Source: Lepidodermella squamata (lineage: Eukaryota; Gastrotricha). From it: a stretch of 64,000 nt of DNA. Every line of letters begins with the position of its first letter. Position 1 is the stretch's first letter. The notes under the pieces were generated by a model. That model was not told where the DNA came from, did not search any database, and worked only from the letters and a program-made list of their open reading frames with translations. Positions 33,862-46,465 of this stretch are shown in pieces. Where the stretch lies: NCBI GenBank assembly GCA_047495785.1, contig JBLDXI010000021.1:1116001-1180000 (forward strand). The letters run 5' to 3'. Made by a program: the position numbers and the translations under genes.

Positions 33862-36175
33862 TCAACAGGCCAGTATCACGTTCGAATAATCGCCACACGG
33901 TGATTCCGGTAATTTAGCTGGACACTCCTCGTCCCAGCCAATGCGCTCGCCTGAAGCTGTTTTAGATACGCCATTATTATTCGATATTTGAGGTACAAAT
34001 CGAAGGAACTTTACCTTTATTTTGCTCGACCAACCAATCATAGAGAGGCTTGAAATAATCGACTATCGCAGTTGAGTCCAACTTGCGGCTTCCCGTCAAT
34101 TTTTCCAGCACATCAGGATAAGGCTTCGATTTACCAAGAGCCATTGCTTCTCTCAGAGCAGATGTTTCGTCTTTGTGGCCACTGATGTCGCATAGATGGT
34201 AGTCCTTGGTATATCCGATTTTCCGGCAAAGATGCCGGTGCGCTTGAAACTGCAAAATGTGGGCGTAAAAGTAGCGGTCGTAAGGCACAGATGAGGCTAT
34301 GTGATATTTCGCCCCGGCATCGAAGTCATTTTCAGTCCTATGAACTGGCGGTACAAAACCTTGATATCGGCACTTCATCTTCCACCACTCAGAGTTGAGC
34401 TGTGAAAACGAAATGTTGCCGTCAAAAACTGCCCACCTGTATTTATCCATGATATAGCCGAATGGTAGGAAAGGAACTTTATCTAAAGCCATTGTCATCA
34501 ACGCATTAAGAGAAGTCTCTGCAAATAGCTAGTTGAAACGGTAAGATGCATGTTTAAGAGAAAAATCACTTTTATCTTCCTTGTAGTCCTTTGGCAATAG
34601 GCCAATCGCTTTAATATGAGTTGGCGCGAGTGCCGAGAGAGCAATAAGATCGCCAATGGCCTCGTGGAATCCCATATTAGCACCCTGACTGAACTCAACC
34701 GGTTGTTTGCTGTACTGCATGAAGTACTGTATGTGGCCCATTTCATGATGAGCAGTGTCGTAGTACTCTCTCGCAGCTTCAGCGCACATTTTGATTCGAA
34801 AATCAGTCTGGACTTTGAAATCCCACGCCGATCCATGGCACACCATCTTAGTATCATTCCTCTTCTCAAAAACCGACTTGGTCCAAAAATCTTCTACCAT
34901 CGGACGAAGGCCTATCGATTGGAAGAACCGATCAGCTCCCCGAAAAATAGATTCCACAGTTGATTTCTAGAATGTAAATATCAAAAGTAACCAAGCAAAA
35001 CGAGATAAACCTACGTTTTGTTTCAACAAAGCTGTTAAATCAAATTTAGGAGCTTCGGGATAAGGTTTTAACAGATCGATGAGATAGGTCCATTTCTGGC
35101 CATACATCTCAGACGAAACATGAGCTGGAATATGCCCGCTTGCTGGGAAGAATTTCGCGTATTTCGGATACCGAACTTCTCTCAGCTTCCTTCTCGCATA
35201 GGCGTGCAGTTGTTCATACAGGGGCTTGACGTTCAGCCAAGATTCTTCGAGTTGGTCAAAATACGTCGGATCATCGTGTACAACATCGGCAGTCCACATT
35301 TCCTTCGCATTGTTGAAGCCGTTCAGCTTTGCGGCTTCATTTAACAGCACGGCATAGGACATGAAATACCCTCTAATTTTCCGGCCGGTTTTATTACGCC
35401 AACCTTCCCAAGCCCATTGCAGGGTACAATAGTCGGTTGAGTGTTTCATAACATCGAACAAATCTGCGAAAATTGCGACAATAGAATTAAGTTCATCTGC
35501 AAAACATGTTATACCAGGCGCCAGTGGCAAACAGGTTCTTTTCGAAGATCCTCTGTCCATATGACATACTCGAGAAGAATGACTAGCCACCATAGCTCCA
35601 ACAGAATATTGGTACTGCATAGAATTTTCCTTCAACATTGAAATTTCGTCTTTCATCGGTCACTCACGTTTTCAAAGGCTTTTGCTGGTAGAGCTGCGGT
35701 TCCGATGTTGCTGTAGCCAATCCTTAGCCGTCGCCTTTCGTGTTGCGAACAATTCGCTTTCTCGCAGTCGATACATCTAGCTAAAGTCCAGTACTCTTTG
35801 TTTTTCATGGCCAACTGTTCACTCATCTCAAGCTTCAATCAATCGAGTGGCATTCAAAGTTGAAAATAATCATTTCATTTTTACCTTCACTTTCGAGTTG
35901 GCTTCTGTGATGTTAGTTGCCCAGTTCCAGCTGGCATACGCCGATTTCGTGGACAATTCAGCCATCGTTCCACTCCAGTCAGCAATATACTGCCGGATTT
36001 TCGTAATATCGGAAATAACGCCGCCTTTGCAGCTTTCATATTTCCCCTACATTTTTCGAGCAATCTCTCAATTCGGGAAAAGTTCAATTTCAGTAAAATA
36101 ACGTGGACGTACCTCTGCGATTTGAGCAAAGATAAGCCCGAAAATTGCTAATTGCATAACTGAGTTGTTGTCCAT
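33862..36175 (-). CDS. ACE-like peptidyl-dipeptidase 2 (M2 family), secreted
   Basis: Exons in transcription order: 36113-36175, 35885-36046, 35668-35832, 35515-35614, 35015-35463, 34570-34966, 34015-34518 and 33862-33956. It has 644 residues, the same length and the same eight exon lengths as ACE-like 1. The signal peptide starts MDNNSVMQLAIFG. The zinc site [14 protein letters not shown] and the third ligand in GFHEAIGD are intact. The protein ends at CGDYSNVILAC without a membrane anchor. Exon 3 begins right after GATTGAAG, which settled the acceptor for all three close paralogues. It is followed on the same strand direction by nothing until the guanylate cyclase, with which it converges. 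Confidence 0.95.
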
Positions 36176-37018
36176 TTTTTAATTTGAAACAACCTAGGTA
36201 TCAAAAATCAATGCGGGAAGCGCATAATTGTCCACCGTTTAACTTTTCTGAGCGATCGTAGTCAATGCCCCTAAATCCTAAATTGAGAACACCCGTAAAA
36301 TTGTGATATTGCATGCAAAATAACTTGCTAGAATGGATAAAATTTGCTTGTAATTGCGTGGGAAAATATTACTCACATAATAGATGCTAACTTCCTCTTT
36401 TCACTGGGAATTCTTCGATCTCTAGTAACAGTCTTTAACTTGCTGGAGCAGCTGTGTTGAGAGCTTCACATCATCTTATAAGCCGCTAGTTGACATTCAG
36501 CTGCGAAAAGGCAAACAACATGACTGAATTGGAAAAATAATACAGTAGATAATTTGTTGTATGTAGGTGGTTTGGATTAGACATTCCACATGAATTGAGA
36601 TCCGCACATTTGTATTTTGTTCGGAGCCAAGCTTTCTGTGAATTTTTGCAAATAACTGCCATTTCAAAAGATGATACTTGCATTGATTGTCCCAAGAGTT
36701 TCAAATTCAAAGTTTCATGAGAAATATCAATTTCTATGTACGGTAATGGGTGCCGAATTGCTTCCGCTGCGCCAGCTTAGATTCATAGGATGAGTTGGAG
36801 TTTTTCTTTAAAAAATCATGGTCATATGCCACGGATCAAGAAAAGCGCGCTCCAAATGCGGCAACAGAGTGACAGGTTTACAGCTTAGGAACGCAGGTAT
36901 AATAAGACACATTTCTAAGCTAGCTTTTATTTGATATCATAAAATTTAAGAACAACAGCGAGTGTTTGTTCCCGAAATTGATGGGTTCTTAACAAGTTGG
37001 ATGCGCTCAGATACTAAA
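36176..37018. other. Intergenic, nothing recognised
   Basis: Upstream region of ACE-like 2, before the TA-flanked element. No gene or RNA supported. Confidence 0.4.
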
Positions 37019-37839
37019 TACCGTAAGGCGGTCTTACTTCGGACAAAAACGTGTTTTTGGGGCTTAGTTTTTCGAGGTGAACGAATTTTTTGACGGGCTT
37101 TATGTCAAAAGATGCGCCTTGAAAAACTGCATATTCTAGTATCAACTCCGGTAAAAAAATAATTTTTCCCGTACAGGTATTAAAGGAAAACTGGTCCGGC
37201 TAACTTCGGACACAACTGGGGTAATTTCGGACAGCTCAATGTGAATATTTATATTGGGGTCAAAGTTCACATTAAAGCGAGATAAAACTTGTGAGCAGAT
37301 TTAAGAAAAAAAAACTTAAAAAAAACCAAAATGCATGATGAGGGATTCGAACCCTCAATATTGAATTGTGCTCCCAACGCAGATTAGTGCTGTTCTCAAT
37401 AAAATATGGAGTTTAATAAATGTCAAGGTCAATTGACATCTTTTTGAATTTCCCGTAGTTTGAAGCTGTCCGAACTTACCCGGGACAAAATTTGTTTTCT
37501 AAAGTATTTCCTGATCAAAATTTTCGTTAAAAATTGGTTTGAACATGACAGCATTACTAAATCGATGGTGCTCTATCTTTTCCGCTTCTCTCCAGCAAAA
37601 AATACCTACCTACCAAAAGTTAGCAATTTTGGGTCGCGGGACATGACTGCCAAGAAGTTGGACTATTCTTCGCATACTTATCTGTTTTCAATGTTTTTGG
37701 TGTCATTTGAAAGCCAAGACTCAGGGCTATCTTTTGCAATTTGAACGGTCTCTATATTCACCGGGGCTGAGGAGAAATTCCAGTTCAAAGTCAAAAGTGT
37801 CCGAAGTTACCCTGTCCGAAGTAAGACCGCCTTACGGTA
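37019..37839. mobile_element. TA-flanked inverted-repeat transposon (MITE), about 0.82 kb
   Basis: Perfect 27-bp terminal inverted repeats: 37019-37045 (TACCGTAAGGCGGTCTTACT then TCGGACA) and 37813-37839. The outermost TA on each side may be the target duplication, as in Tc1/mariner-type elements. Subterminal words such as TTCGGACA and GTCCGAA recur several times. No transposase frame, so it is non-autonomous. It sits between ACE-like 2 and ACE-like 3. Confidence 0.9.
37330..37400 (-). other. tRNA-like relic inside the MITE
   Basis: On the minus strand GAGGGTTCGAATCCCTC (37340-37356) is a perfect T-arm with a pol III B box, preceded by TTGGGAGCAC resembling a D-loop. The space between them is about 12 nt too short for an anticodon arm, and no matching acceptor stem was found. 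It looks like a degenerate tRNA fragment or SINE-type promoter, not a working tRNA. Confidence 0.45.
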
Positions 37840-37882
37840 CTCTTGTTTTAAGAGTTTGTTTTTCTTCCTCAATGTTGAGTAC

Positions 37883-40384
37883 TTATGGGGCTAGAATAAC
37901 GTTTGTATAATCGCCACATGGTGATTCCGGTAAATTGACTGGACACTCATCGTCCCAACCAACACGTTCGCCAGACTCTGTTCAAGACAATCGTGTCAGT
38001 ATTATTTAAGGAAAGCATCAGCTATCATACCTTTGTTCTGCTCGACCAGCCAATCATAAAGAGGCTTGAAATAATCGACCATTGCAGTTGAGTCCAGCTT
38101 ACGGCTGCCCGTCAGTATTTCCAGCACTTCAGGATATGGCCTTGATCTACCCAAAGCCAAAGCTTCTCTCAGGGCAGATGTTTCGTCTTTGTGACCACTT
38201 ATATCGCACAGATGATAGTCCTTGGTATAGCCAATCTTCCGGCAAAGATGACGGTGCGTTTGAAACTGTAACATGTAAGCGTAAAAGTAGCGGTCGTAAG
38301 CCATAGATCCCGCTACGTGGTGTTTCGCCCCGGCATCAAAGTCATTTTCTGTTCTACGAACCGGTGGTATTAAGCCTTGATACCGACATTTCATCTTCCA
38401 CCACTCAGCGTTGAGCTGAGAAAACGAGATGTTGCCATCAAAAACTGACCATCTGTACTTATCAACGATGTATCCGAACGGTAGAAAAGGAACTTTATCC
38501 AAAGCCATTGTCATCAACGCGTTCAGAGAAGTCCCTGCAAAAAATTCATCACATTTATAGCAAAATTTAGGAAAAGAAATCACTTTTATCCTCCTTGTAG
38601 TCTTTTGGCAGTAGGCCAATCGCTTTAATATGAGTTGGCGTGAGTGCCGAGAGAGCAATAAGATCGCCAATGGCCTCGTGGAATCCCCCATTTGCACCCT
38701 CGCGGAACTCGAACGGCTGTTTGCTATACTGCATGTGGTATTGCGTGTGGCCCATTTCGTGATGAGCGGTGTAGTAGTACTCTCGAGAAACTTCGGCACA
38801 CATCTTGACTCGAAAATCAGTCTGAACTTTGAAATCCCAGGCCGAGGCATGGCACACCATCTTTGTGTTATTTCTCCGCTCGAAAATCGAATTTGTCCAA
38901 TATTCTTTTAACATCGGAGGAAGCCCTATCGATTGGAAGAACCGATCAGCCTCCCGGAAAATGGATTGCACAGTTGATCCCTATTGAAATGACAACATGG
39001 AATTAACTGGAACACACGAGAGATAAGGTAGGCCATTATCCCTCAGAGTTTATCTGTCAAATTGTATGAAACTTCGAAGAATAGCATGCAAATAGCGGGG
39101 AATCGCTTCTAGGCGTTGTTTTAGTATGGGTCATGCAATTGTTCCTGATTGACCACGCAATGACCTTGACTTCGTTGACTAGATTAGAGATAAACCTACG
39201 TTTTTTTTCAGCAAAGCTGTGATATCAAAGTCTGGAGCTTCCGGATATGGTTTCAGCAAATGGATGAGAGAGCCCCAATTCTGGCCATACATGTTCGACA
39301 AAATATGAGCAGGAATATGCCCGCTTGCTGGGAAGAATTTTGCGTATTTCGGATACCGAACGTCTCTCAGCTTCCTTCTCGCATAGGCGTGCAGTTGTTC
39401 ATACAGGGGTTTGACGTTCAGCCAAGATTCTTCGAGTTGTTCGAAATACGTCGGGTCATCGTGTATATTACTTGCTGTCAACAACTCCTTCGCGTTGTTG
39501 AAGCCGTCCAGTTTTGCGGCTTCGTTATACAGCAATGAATAGGCCATAAAATACCCTCTAATTTTCCGGCCGGTTTTATTACGCCAACCTTCCCAGGCCC
39601 ACTGCAGCGTACAATAGTCAGTTGATTGTCTCATGACATCGTCCAGTTCTGTAAAGAAATATCGATGATAATTAATAGCCATGTGCAAATTTCGCTAATT
39701 CATTTATATTACCTGGCTCTAGTTGCAGACAGGTTTTCTTCGTAGATGCTCTATCTACGTGACAAACTTGAGCCACTGAATGTGTTGCGAGCATTGCTCT
39801 GAGAGAATATTGGAACTGCGAATATTCGCTCGCCTTTAAAATTTGACAATTAGCTCTTGAAAGATTTCTCACGTTTGCGAAGGATTTGGAAGGTAGAGCA
39901 GCCGTTCCAATGCTGCTGTAGCCAAGCCAAAGTCGGCGCTTTTCTTCATGCGAACAATTCGCTTTCTCGCAGTCGATACACCTCGCAATACTCCAATACT
40001 CTTTGCTTTTAATGGCATAACGTTTATTCGGCGCTTCCTTCATACATAATTCAATTAATCGGGCTAAAATGATCAATCTTGATATACAACTTTACCTTCC
40101 TTATCGCATTTGCATCTGTTATATTACTTGCCCAGTTCCAGTTTGCATAAGCGGATTTCGTGGTCAGCTCAGCCATCGTTCGACTCCAATCGGCAATATA
40201 TTGCCGGATTTTCGTAATATCGGTGATAACGCCACCTTTGCAGTTCTCAAATTTACCCTGAAATTCGAAAAAACGTACAAGGTAGAGAATTTGATAGTAA
40301 ATTGCAGTTGAAAATATGTACCTCCGCAACTTGAATGACAACTAGGCCGAAAATCACCAGTGTACAGATCGCAAGTAGTTTCAT
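37883..40384 (-). CDS. ACE-like peptidyl-dipeptidase 3 (M2 family), secreted
   Basis: Exons in transcription order: 40322-40384, 40096-40257, 39873-40037, 39713-39815, 39200-39648, 38584-38980, 38031-38534 and 37883-37977; 645 residues, one codon longer than its two close paralogues (exon 4 is 103 nt, not 100). The signal peptide MKLLAICTLVIFG is nearly that of ACE-like 1. The zinc site AHHEMGHTQYHMQY and GGFHEAIGD are intact; it ends CGDYTNVILAP without an anchor. Intron 5 is enlarged to 219 nt against about 50 in the others. Closely spaced with ACE-like 2 on the same strand, so these two look like a tandem duplicate pair later separated by the 0.82-kb MITE. Confidence 0.95.
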
Positions 40385-41116
40385 ATTTAGCAAAATTATC
40401 TTAATACCTAGAAATTCGCACGAATTTTACTAGTATGTTTTACCTAAACTTCTTCCCGAATCTGATAATTTTTGGGCGAGAAACCGGAGCAGAATTATGT
40501 TCCAAAAGCTTATACTGTTTTCCTAGAATAAACTGCGAGATTCTATACATGGGAAAAGAATATAAGGGACAATGAACATCTTTGATGGTTTCATTGCTTC
40601 ATCTTTGAATTCAAAAGTGTGTATAGTTACGTTCACGACTTGCTGCATTAGCTCCGAATTTTTTACTTCCCTCATCGTTATTACAACAATAGCATAGCTG
40701 ACAATCAGCTGCGGCAAAGTAAATAGTCAGCCATTATTTTTCTTATCTCTTCTGTTTTCATTCCATATTATCGATTCTGTATTACGTCTGAAATTTCAGC
40801 CTGATCAGCAAATCTTAAGGTTAGGTAACAAGTTGATTCAAGATAAAGCTTTTTGATCCATCTCATAAAAACGTTTCTATTTTGAGCAGGTCTTCTCTCT
40901 TTTCCCGCAAATTTCAGACTGTATGGTGGTTTTATCAACCAAAAATGAATCACCTGGGTTACCTCTTGTGATGTGTGTCACTCCTCCTTCTATTGAATCA
41001 CTTTATTTCAAATGTTGGCAAAATGCTCAGAAGCGCAGTTAAAATCTTCCACGTTCAAAAAGCCACTTTAGTCTGAAAGGAAAGATAGAGTGATGACGAT
41101 TATAAGCGCTTCAAAA
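40385..41116. other. Intergenic, nothing recognised
   Basis: Lies between GH3-2 and ACE-like 3, both transcribed leftward. No coding, RNA or repeat signal is supported. Confidence 0.4.
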
Positions 41117-43350
41117 TCATAAAGCGTGGTCCAGCAAAAGCTGAATAGCCTCGATATTTTTGATAAATCGCGGTGTCTTGTATTGATTGGAAGCGTTTCC
41201 TGACTTGGCCAGAGACTGCTGTTTCATCTTTTCGAACGAGCCGCGAGCCAAAACAAAAACCTGAAATAGTATAATTTTGCGTACACCTCAGATTTGTCTT
41301 GAATCAATTTACCTTGGGCCTCGCTATGCCTTCAACTTCTCGATAATGTTCATAGGCCGGAGCACTTTTCTGTAACTCTTTGTCAAAAGCAACAGTCTCT
41401 TCGTCAGCCAACTTCCTTTCAAATCCTTCAAGCTCAACGAAGATGGCATAGAACAAAGACCCAGGATCGCCTCTCATATGATCGAACCTCTTATCAGGCG
41501 TGGACTCTATCGTCTTCGTGAATGAAAAGCAATCAGTCGATGAGAAATTAACGATGGATTTAGCGCCAAGCCACTTGTTTTGTTGGACGCATGACGTCAG
41601 GGCTGTGAACACAGAATCCTCGCCAGTTTTCTCGCCGACTACGTCGAGCATACTTCCGATTCGAGAGCAAAACTCAATGACCGGCGACTGGTTGTAGAGC
41701 CCAACGACTTTCAACACATCCCCCATTCGGTAGCGATAAAGCCCTGAAGCATCGCAGGTGATTACCAACTCATAACGGCAACCCACCTTAACTTCATTCA
41801 ACAGCACCGATTCCCCTACAGTTTTTGCACCTTCGTCATCGATAGGGATGAATTCAAAGAAGACTCCGACATCCGGCAGCATCGTGAACTGCTGTTTCAG
41901 CGAAACAGGATTCCCGAGATGAGGATGGGCCATGTTAGCAGCAATAACGCCGCACTCGCTACATGCGTAAATCATCGCGTAGAAATGAACGTCTGGTCCG
42001 AAGAAAAACTTCAGCCGGTCCAGGGCACACGCGTGACTTCCTGATACAGTGACATAGCACATGTTGATCCTAGGCCAAAGACGAGTGACAATCCCTTGAA
42101 ATCCTTTCGCGAATTCAGCTTCAATCTCCTTAGCTCTGTCAGGATCTTTCCACATTAGGTCTGAGACTCTTCCAGCTACGTCGTCGGGAATTCCTAACGA
42201 TTGACTGTCACTTATCATTCCAAATTCGATATCTTTAGTAAGCTGTTGGTGATTTTTCGCGAGGAATTCAAGAGCCGCAACGAGACCGCCGCTGAAAGCA
42301 CAATCGATTCTGCAGAGTTCGGTGTCGTACAGGGCGAAAAGCCAGTGCAAGTAAGTCTGGGCGCTCTCGGAAATCTCTATCCGAGCAGGATCCGGGGTCG
42401 AACGAGGCAGATATAGTTCGAAAGTTTGAAACTGACGGGGTATGTAAGAAACCGGGGTCATGACAATTCCGTACAATGTGTATGGAAGCTTGGAGCTAAA
42501 CGAGATTAAAAGCGATTTCAGAGGCGCTAGGAAGGGACCAGTCGGTAGCAAATATGAGATGAAATGAAACCTTGAAAACGAAAATGTGGAAAAACGTATT
42601 ACCCAAACACCTAATAAGGAAAATGGCTTACAAGTAAAGACCCTCGCCGCGAGAATTTGTCGCAACCACGTTGCCAGGAATTGTTTTGCATTTTCCTGTC
42701 GTTCCGGAGCTCAGGTAAAACTGATTAATCTCTTGATCGGTCAATAAATTCTGCACACCTGTAATAAGAAAAATATGTTAGAACTCTAAACGTCTTGGGA
42801 CTTTGGAAATTTTGTCACATAGTAATAATCATTTGAGCCGCAAGCAGCGACTTTTTTGGGCGTGAAACAAACCTTCGTTTGCGGTTTTATCAATATACTC
42901 CTCGAAGGTTTCATAGCTTGATAAAGGATGCCTGAGTCGATACTGAGACGAGTCTTCAATATCCCCAAGTTTCACTTTCTTGCCATACTCAGTCGCTGCA
43001 TTTTGCCGCAAAATCCGCTTGAGAGTGTTCTCTTGAGCCTCCTTGACGTTATTTGTTGACCTGAAAATTCTCCGCCAGTAGAAGAAACCTTGAATGCTGA
43101 AATAGACATTCCAGTAAAAGTGCACTAAGGCGGCACGAATGCTTCGATGAAGGCGTGATACTGGGAGAAAAACTGCCAAATAAGCCGCTAAAATTGATGC
43201 AATACCAGTGCATAAGGCAGCAAAACCGAGTAGTGATGCCGTCAAGCAAATTGAACAATGGGATACTGAATATTTAGCTGAAATTATTGAAAAGCAGCCG
43301 AAAATTACGGATAACACAATAAATTTCCATGACAAGTGATGCCACACCAT
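41117..43350 (-). CDS. GH3-domain protein 2
   Basis: Exons in transcription order: 42873-43350, 42632-42758, 41313-42570 and 41117-41260; 668 residues. It is almost colinear with GH3-1: identical phases, exons 1-3 of identical length, and long stretches of identical protein. Hydrophobic N-terminal segments, the adenylate motif SSGTTGKCKT (Lys shifted or changed relative to SSGTTGKSKK in GH3-1), YRYRMGDVLKVVG and NASNQYKTPRFIK are present. It ends LLLDHAL where GH3-1 ends LLTGYAFLY, so the extreme C-termini differ. High identity at synonymous sites too suggests recent duplication or gene conversion (judged by eye). Confidence 0.92.
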
Positions 43351-44022
43351 AATTACAGCTATAGATAATAGTAGTGAATTATAAATGGGGAGTGCTCGAC
43401 TGGTTTGCAGATCTGTCTGGCTATATGCAGCGGTACTGGTTCCGTGTTATCAGCTGCTATTATCCACTACCCGTGCTGCTATTATCCATTTATTATTCGT
43501 GGTTAATGATAAAGGAAACAAATATGTACTATTTTCGGAATAAAAATCGTCTACTTCCAGACACCATTATTCGGCTTATCATTCCGAACGTCCTTTTGGC
43601 CAATTTCATGGCCAATTTTGTCATCGATTACTGATACGATGAAGACTCACTTCGATCGCGTTTTGTTGCACATCGAAAACAAGAATGAGTGAAATCAGAC
43701 ATTTACAAACGTGGTCATTGTTCGCCTAAAATGAGCGATGAATATGCAAACATCCGAGACAACCGCAACAAAAGCAGACGAGCAAAAAAGAACAAGAAAA
43801 TCAATTAAGCGCTTCGTAATTTCGGGAACATAGGCAGGTTGTAGATAAGAATAATGGATTGGTTACATAGATAATATCGCTTTGCGATAAATACGCTTAG
43901 AAACAATTGGTTTATTAATGAACTATCAAATCAAAGATTGCATTTTTCCGTCTGTTAGCAACAGACCGCAAAATAATTGCGTGCTAGTTCTGGCAGTGAA
44001 TCGGCGAGTAATCCAGGCCTGA
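43351..44022. other. Divergent intergenic spacer
   Basis: Lies between GH3-2 (minus) and the fucosyltransferase-like gene (plus); it probably holds both promoters. Nothing else recognised. Confidence 0.4.
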
Positions 44023-46465
44023 ATGACCGAAAAGCCTCGTACCATATCGGTGCTATCGCGATGCCGCGGAACTCTACTCTTCGCCTCATATTTTTTACTT
44101 GTGACTCTAGCTGCTGCGTTCCTGTCATTTGTTTATTTCAACTCGAACCATCGCTGTTCGTCATTCAGCAGTCGACTACTAACTTTCGATTCGCCGACAT
44201 CAACGGCCGCCGTAATTTTAGAAGAAAATAACTCGACAACACCGGCACAACCGCCTCGAATTGCCAGTGTTTTCAGTGACAGTCCAGTGGTAGATCTAGA
44301 CGTATTGGCTGAATTTAAACAATGGCTAACTGACAAGTATATCAACGGTTTTGTGGCGAAACAGTTACAAGATGATTCAACCTGGCGCAGTGCCAATTTC
44401 GCAATTTACGGCTGCGATGGGTTCTGCGGCGGATGGGGCGATCGGGTTCGCGGTATGACGGCCACTTTCTACCTAGCCGTGCTATCGGAACGTGTGTTCT
44501 GGATGAAGCACACAGCGCCTAGTAATCTCGATCGCTATTTTAGTCTCAGCTACGCTGCTAAAATTACAAAGGTTATATATTATAGGAACAGCGTGTCCCA
44601 GAAGTTGCGCAACTATTTTTAAATTTATCAACTTTTTGTAGGAAATTCAACTAGATTTTGAAATTACCGAGAGAATATTCCATCATTTATTCGCGATAAC
44701 CCAAGGATTAAAAAATTTGCAGGAGAATATCCGGATAATCCGATGGTGTCAGGTTCGGTAATTATCGGGCCTAACACGGGTTTTACCTGGTTGGATCAAA
44801 TTTCTTCGGATTTTTTTAATCCTATTCACAAGAGACGTTGATTACTTGATTTCTGTAAAGATTCTGATGAAAACACTTGATTACTAATTCTTGCCATGAG
44901 ATATGACTTCTTTCATTTTAGAGTTTCTGATCCCTCTTCCGCCTATTTCCTTTGCTTGCGTTACTAGGGGAAAAGCTGTATAGTAGAGTTCATAGTAGTT
45001 AGAAAGATTTTAGAAAAATTCAAAATATCACGAAAATAGGTATGTAGTAATGTATGTATGTCACTTGTCAGTGGGATTAAAAAACCGGAGAAATTTGGTC
45101 CAACCTGGTAAAAACTGAAAATTACCAAACCTGATACCATCGGGGTTTCCGGATTTCCTCCGGCAAAATTTGTTAATCCTTCGGTTAAATCGCGGATATA
45201 AAAGATGGAATATTCTCTCGGTAATTTCAAAAATTAGTTGAATTCCCCGAAAAAAGTTGCTAAATTAAAAAATAGTTGCGCTAATTCTGGGCCAGGCTGT
45301 AAAAGGGTTTATTTCATCTGCTCGTGGAAAATTAATTTTTTTATTGTGAAATTCCATTTTATTCAATTTATACAAAATAAAATGGAAATCCACAAGCAGA
45401 ATCGAGCAGATGAAATAGACCCTAAATCTTCAACTTATGAAAAATCGCCATAATTCGTTGAGCAATCAGAAATTGTCTCCCCACCTTCCTCAAAAAGGAC
45501 AATATTTCATCTATAGCACTACATTTTAGTCCTCAAATTGACATCACTTTACAGTAATTCAACTATTAATTCATGATTTTTTCAAAACACAGGAAAGAAA
45601 GGAGATCATCGAAAGGGATATCGCAGCCGAGGCAACTAGGCACAATTTGGTTGATGTGAGAAATGGCGCGTTTTTCGCCACGCCTGACTTCACAGCAAAG
45701 CATGCGAGTGAGCGATATATGACTTTACACATCAACGTCGACGCTGAGCCATTCTTCGCCGCTCACTCATCTCTATTCGATAATCCTGATTTCAAGACGA
45801 ATTTCGACCGCTATTTCCGGGCTTTTCCCCGATTCTCGCAGCTTAATCAACGAATCCTGCAAGCGGCTGTGGTCCAGTTGCTATTTTCAAGCCCGAGCAA
45901 AGAAATTGAGGCGGGTTTCGATAGTTTGTTGGCGAAGGCTCAAGTGACTAAGGAAGATTGGAATCGGGCTAATAAGATCGGGCTACAACTCCGAATCGAA
46001 CAAGCCTCTTGGGGTGAAAATATTCATGACCGCGTCCAGCCGTCGCAATCGCCTTGTTTCCTAGCTGAAGTACTGAACCAGGTCAAAATTAACAAATTCC
46101 CCACCGCCAACGTCCTAATCTATGTAACAGGCAGCGACACTTCGATAACCCCGGTGGTTGTCAACTTTTTGAAAGCCTGCAGCTTCCGAGCTTTCGCCAT
46201 GGAAGACGCGCCTGTGAATATAGACCGGCTGGGCAAGGGCGTTGATGGCAATACAGCCATGCTTCGCACCATGGTGGACTGGTACGCCTTCTCGCAAGTG
46301 GATGCCATTGTAGGCAGCAAAAGCGGCTTCGTCAAAACTGCCGGTCTAATGCGGGGTGTTCCAATCCGGTTGTTTGCGCACCTTCGCTCACTAAATTCGA
46401 ATTCAAGCTGTATATTCGATGATTACCTTCTACCTGTGATATCTAAAGGGATGAAGCCTAATTAG
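44023..46465 (+). CDS. Type II membrane glycosyltransferase, fucosyltransferase-like
   Basis: Exons 44023-44571 and 45593-46465; 473 residues. A short cytoplasmic start and one hydrophobic segment (LLFASYFLLVTLAAAFLSFV, about 19-38) followed by a Ser/Thr-rich stem are typical of Golgi type II glycosyltransferases. The catalytic part has GGWGDRVRGMTATFYLAVLS, similar to the GDR-RG nucleotide-sugar region of GT-B fucosyltransferases (FUT8/NodZ and plant cell-wall types), then IGLQLRIE, LIYVTGSD and a late VGSKSGFVKTAGL block resembling the SGF motif near the end of those enzymes. The exact acceptor and linkage are unknown. The 1021-nt intron is filled with inverted repeats. A broken partial copy lies at 52.6 kb. 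Confidence 0.65.
44647..45244. mobile_element. Family X inverted pair (copies 2 and 3) in the glycosyltransferase intron
   Basis: Two diverged arms of about 175 bp face each other: 44647-44822 (minus) and 45071-45244 (plus). Both contain the family blocks AAATTTGGTCCAA-like, CCTTCGGTTAAATCGCG-like and GATGGAATATTCTCTCGG. The unit with its about 250-nt centre resembles a long-TIR MITE; copy 1 in the KY-like intron would be a single arm. Confidence 0.75.
45305..45424. repeat. Hairpin-forming inverted repeat (MITE-like)
   Basis: GGGTTTATTTCATCTGCTCG near 45305 pairs with CGAGCAGATGAAATAGACCC near 45404, with one mismatch. Inside, CCATTTTATT pairs with AATAAAATGG. About 120 bp, in the same intron as family X. 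Confidence 0.75.
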
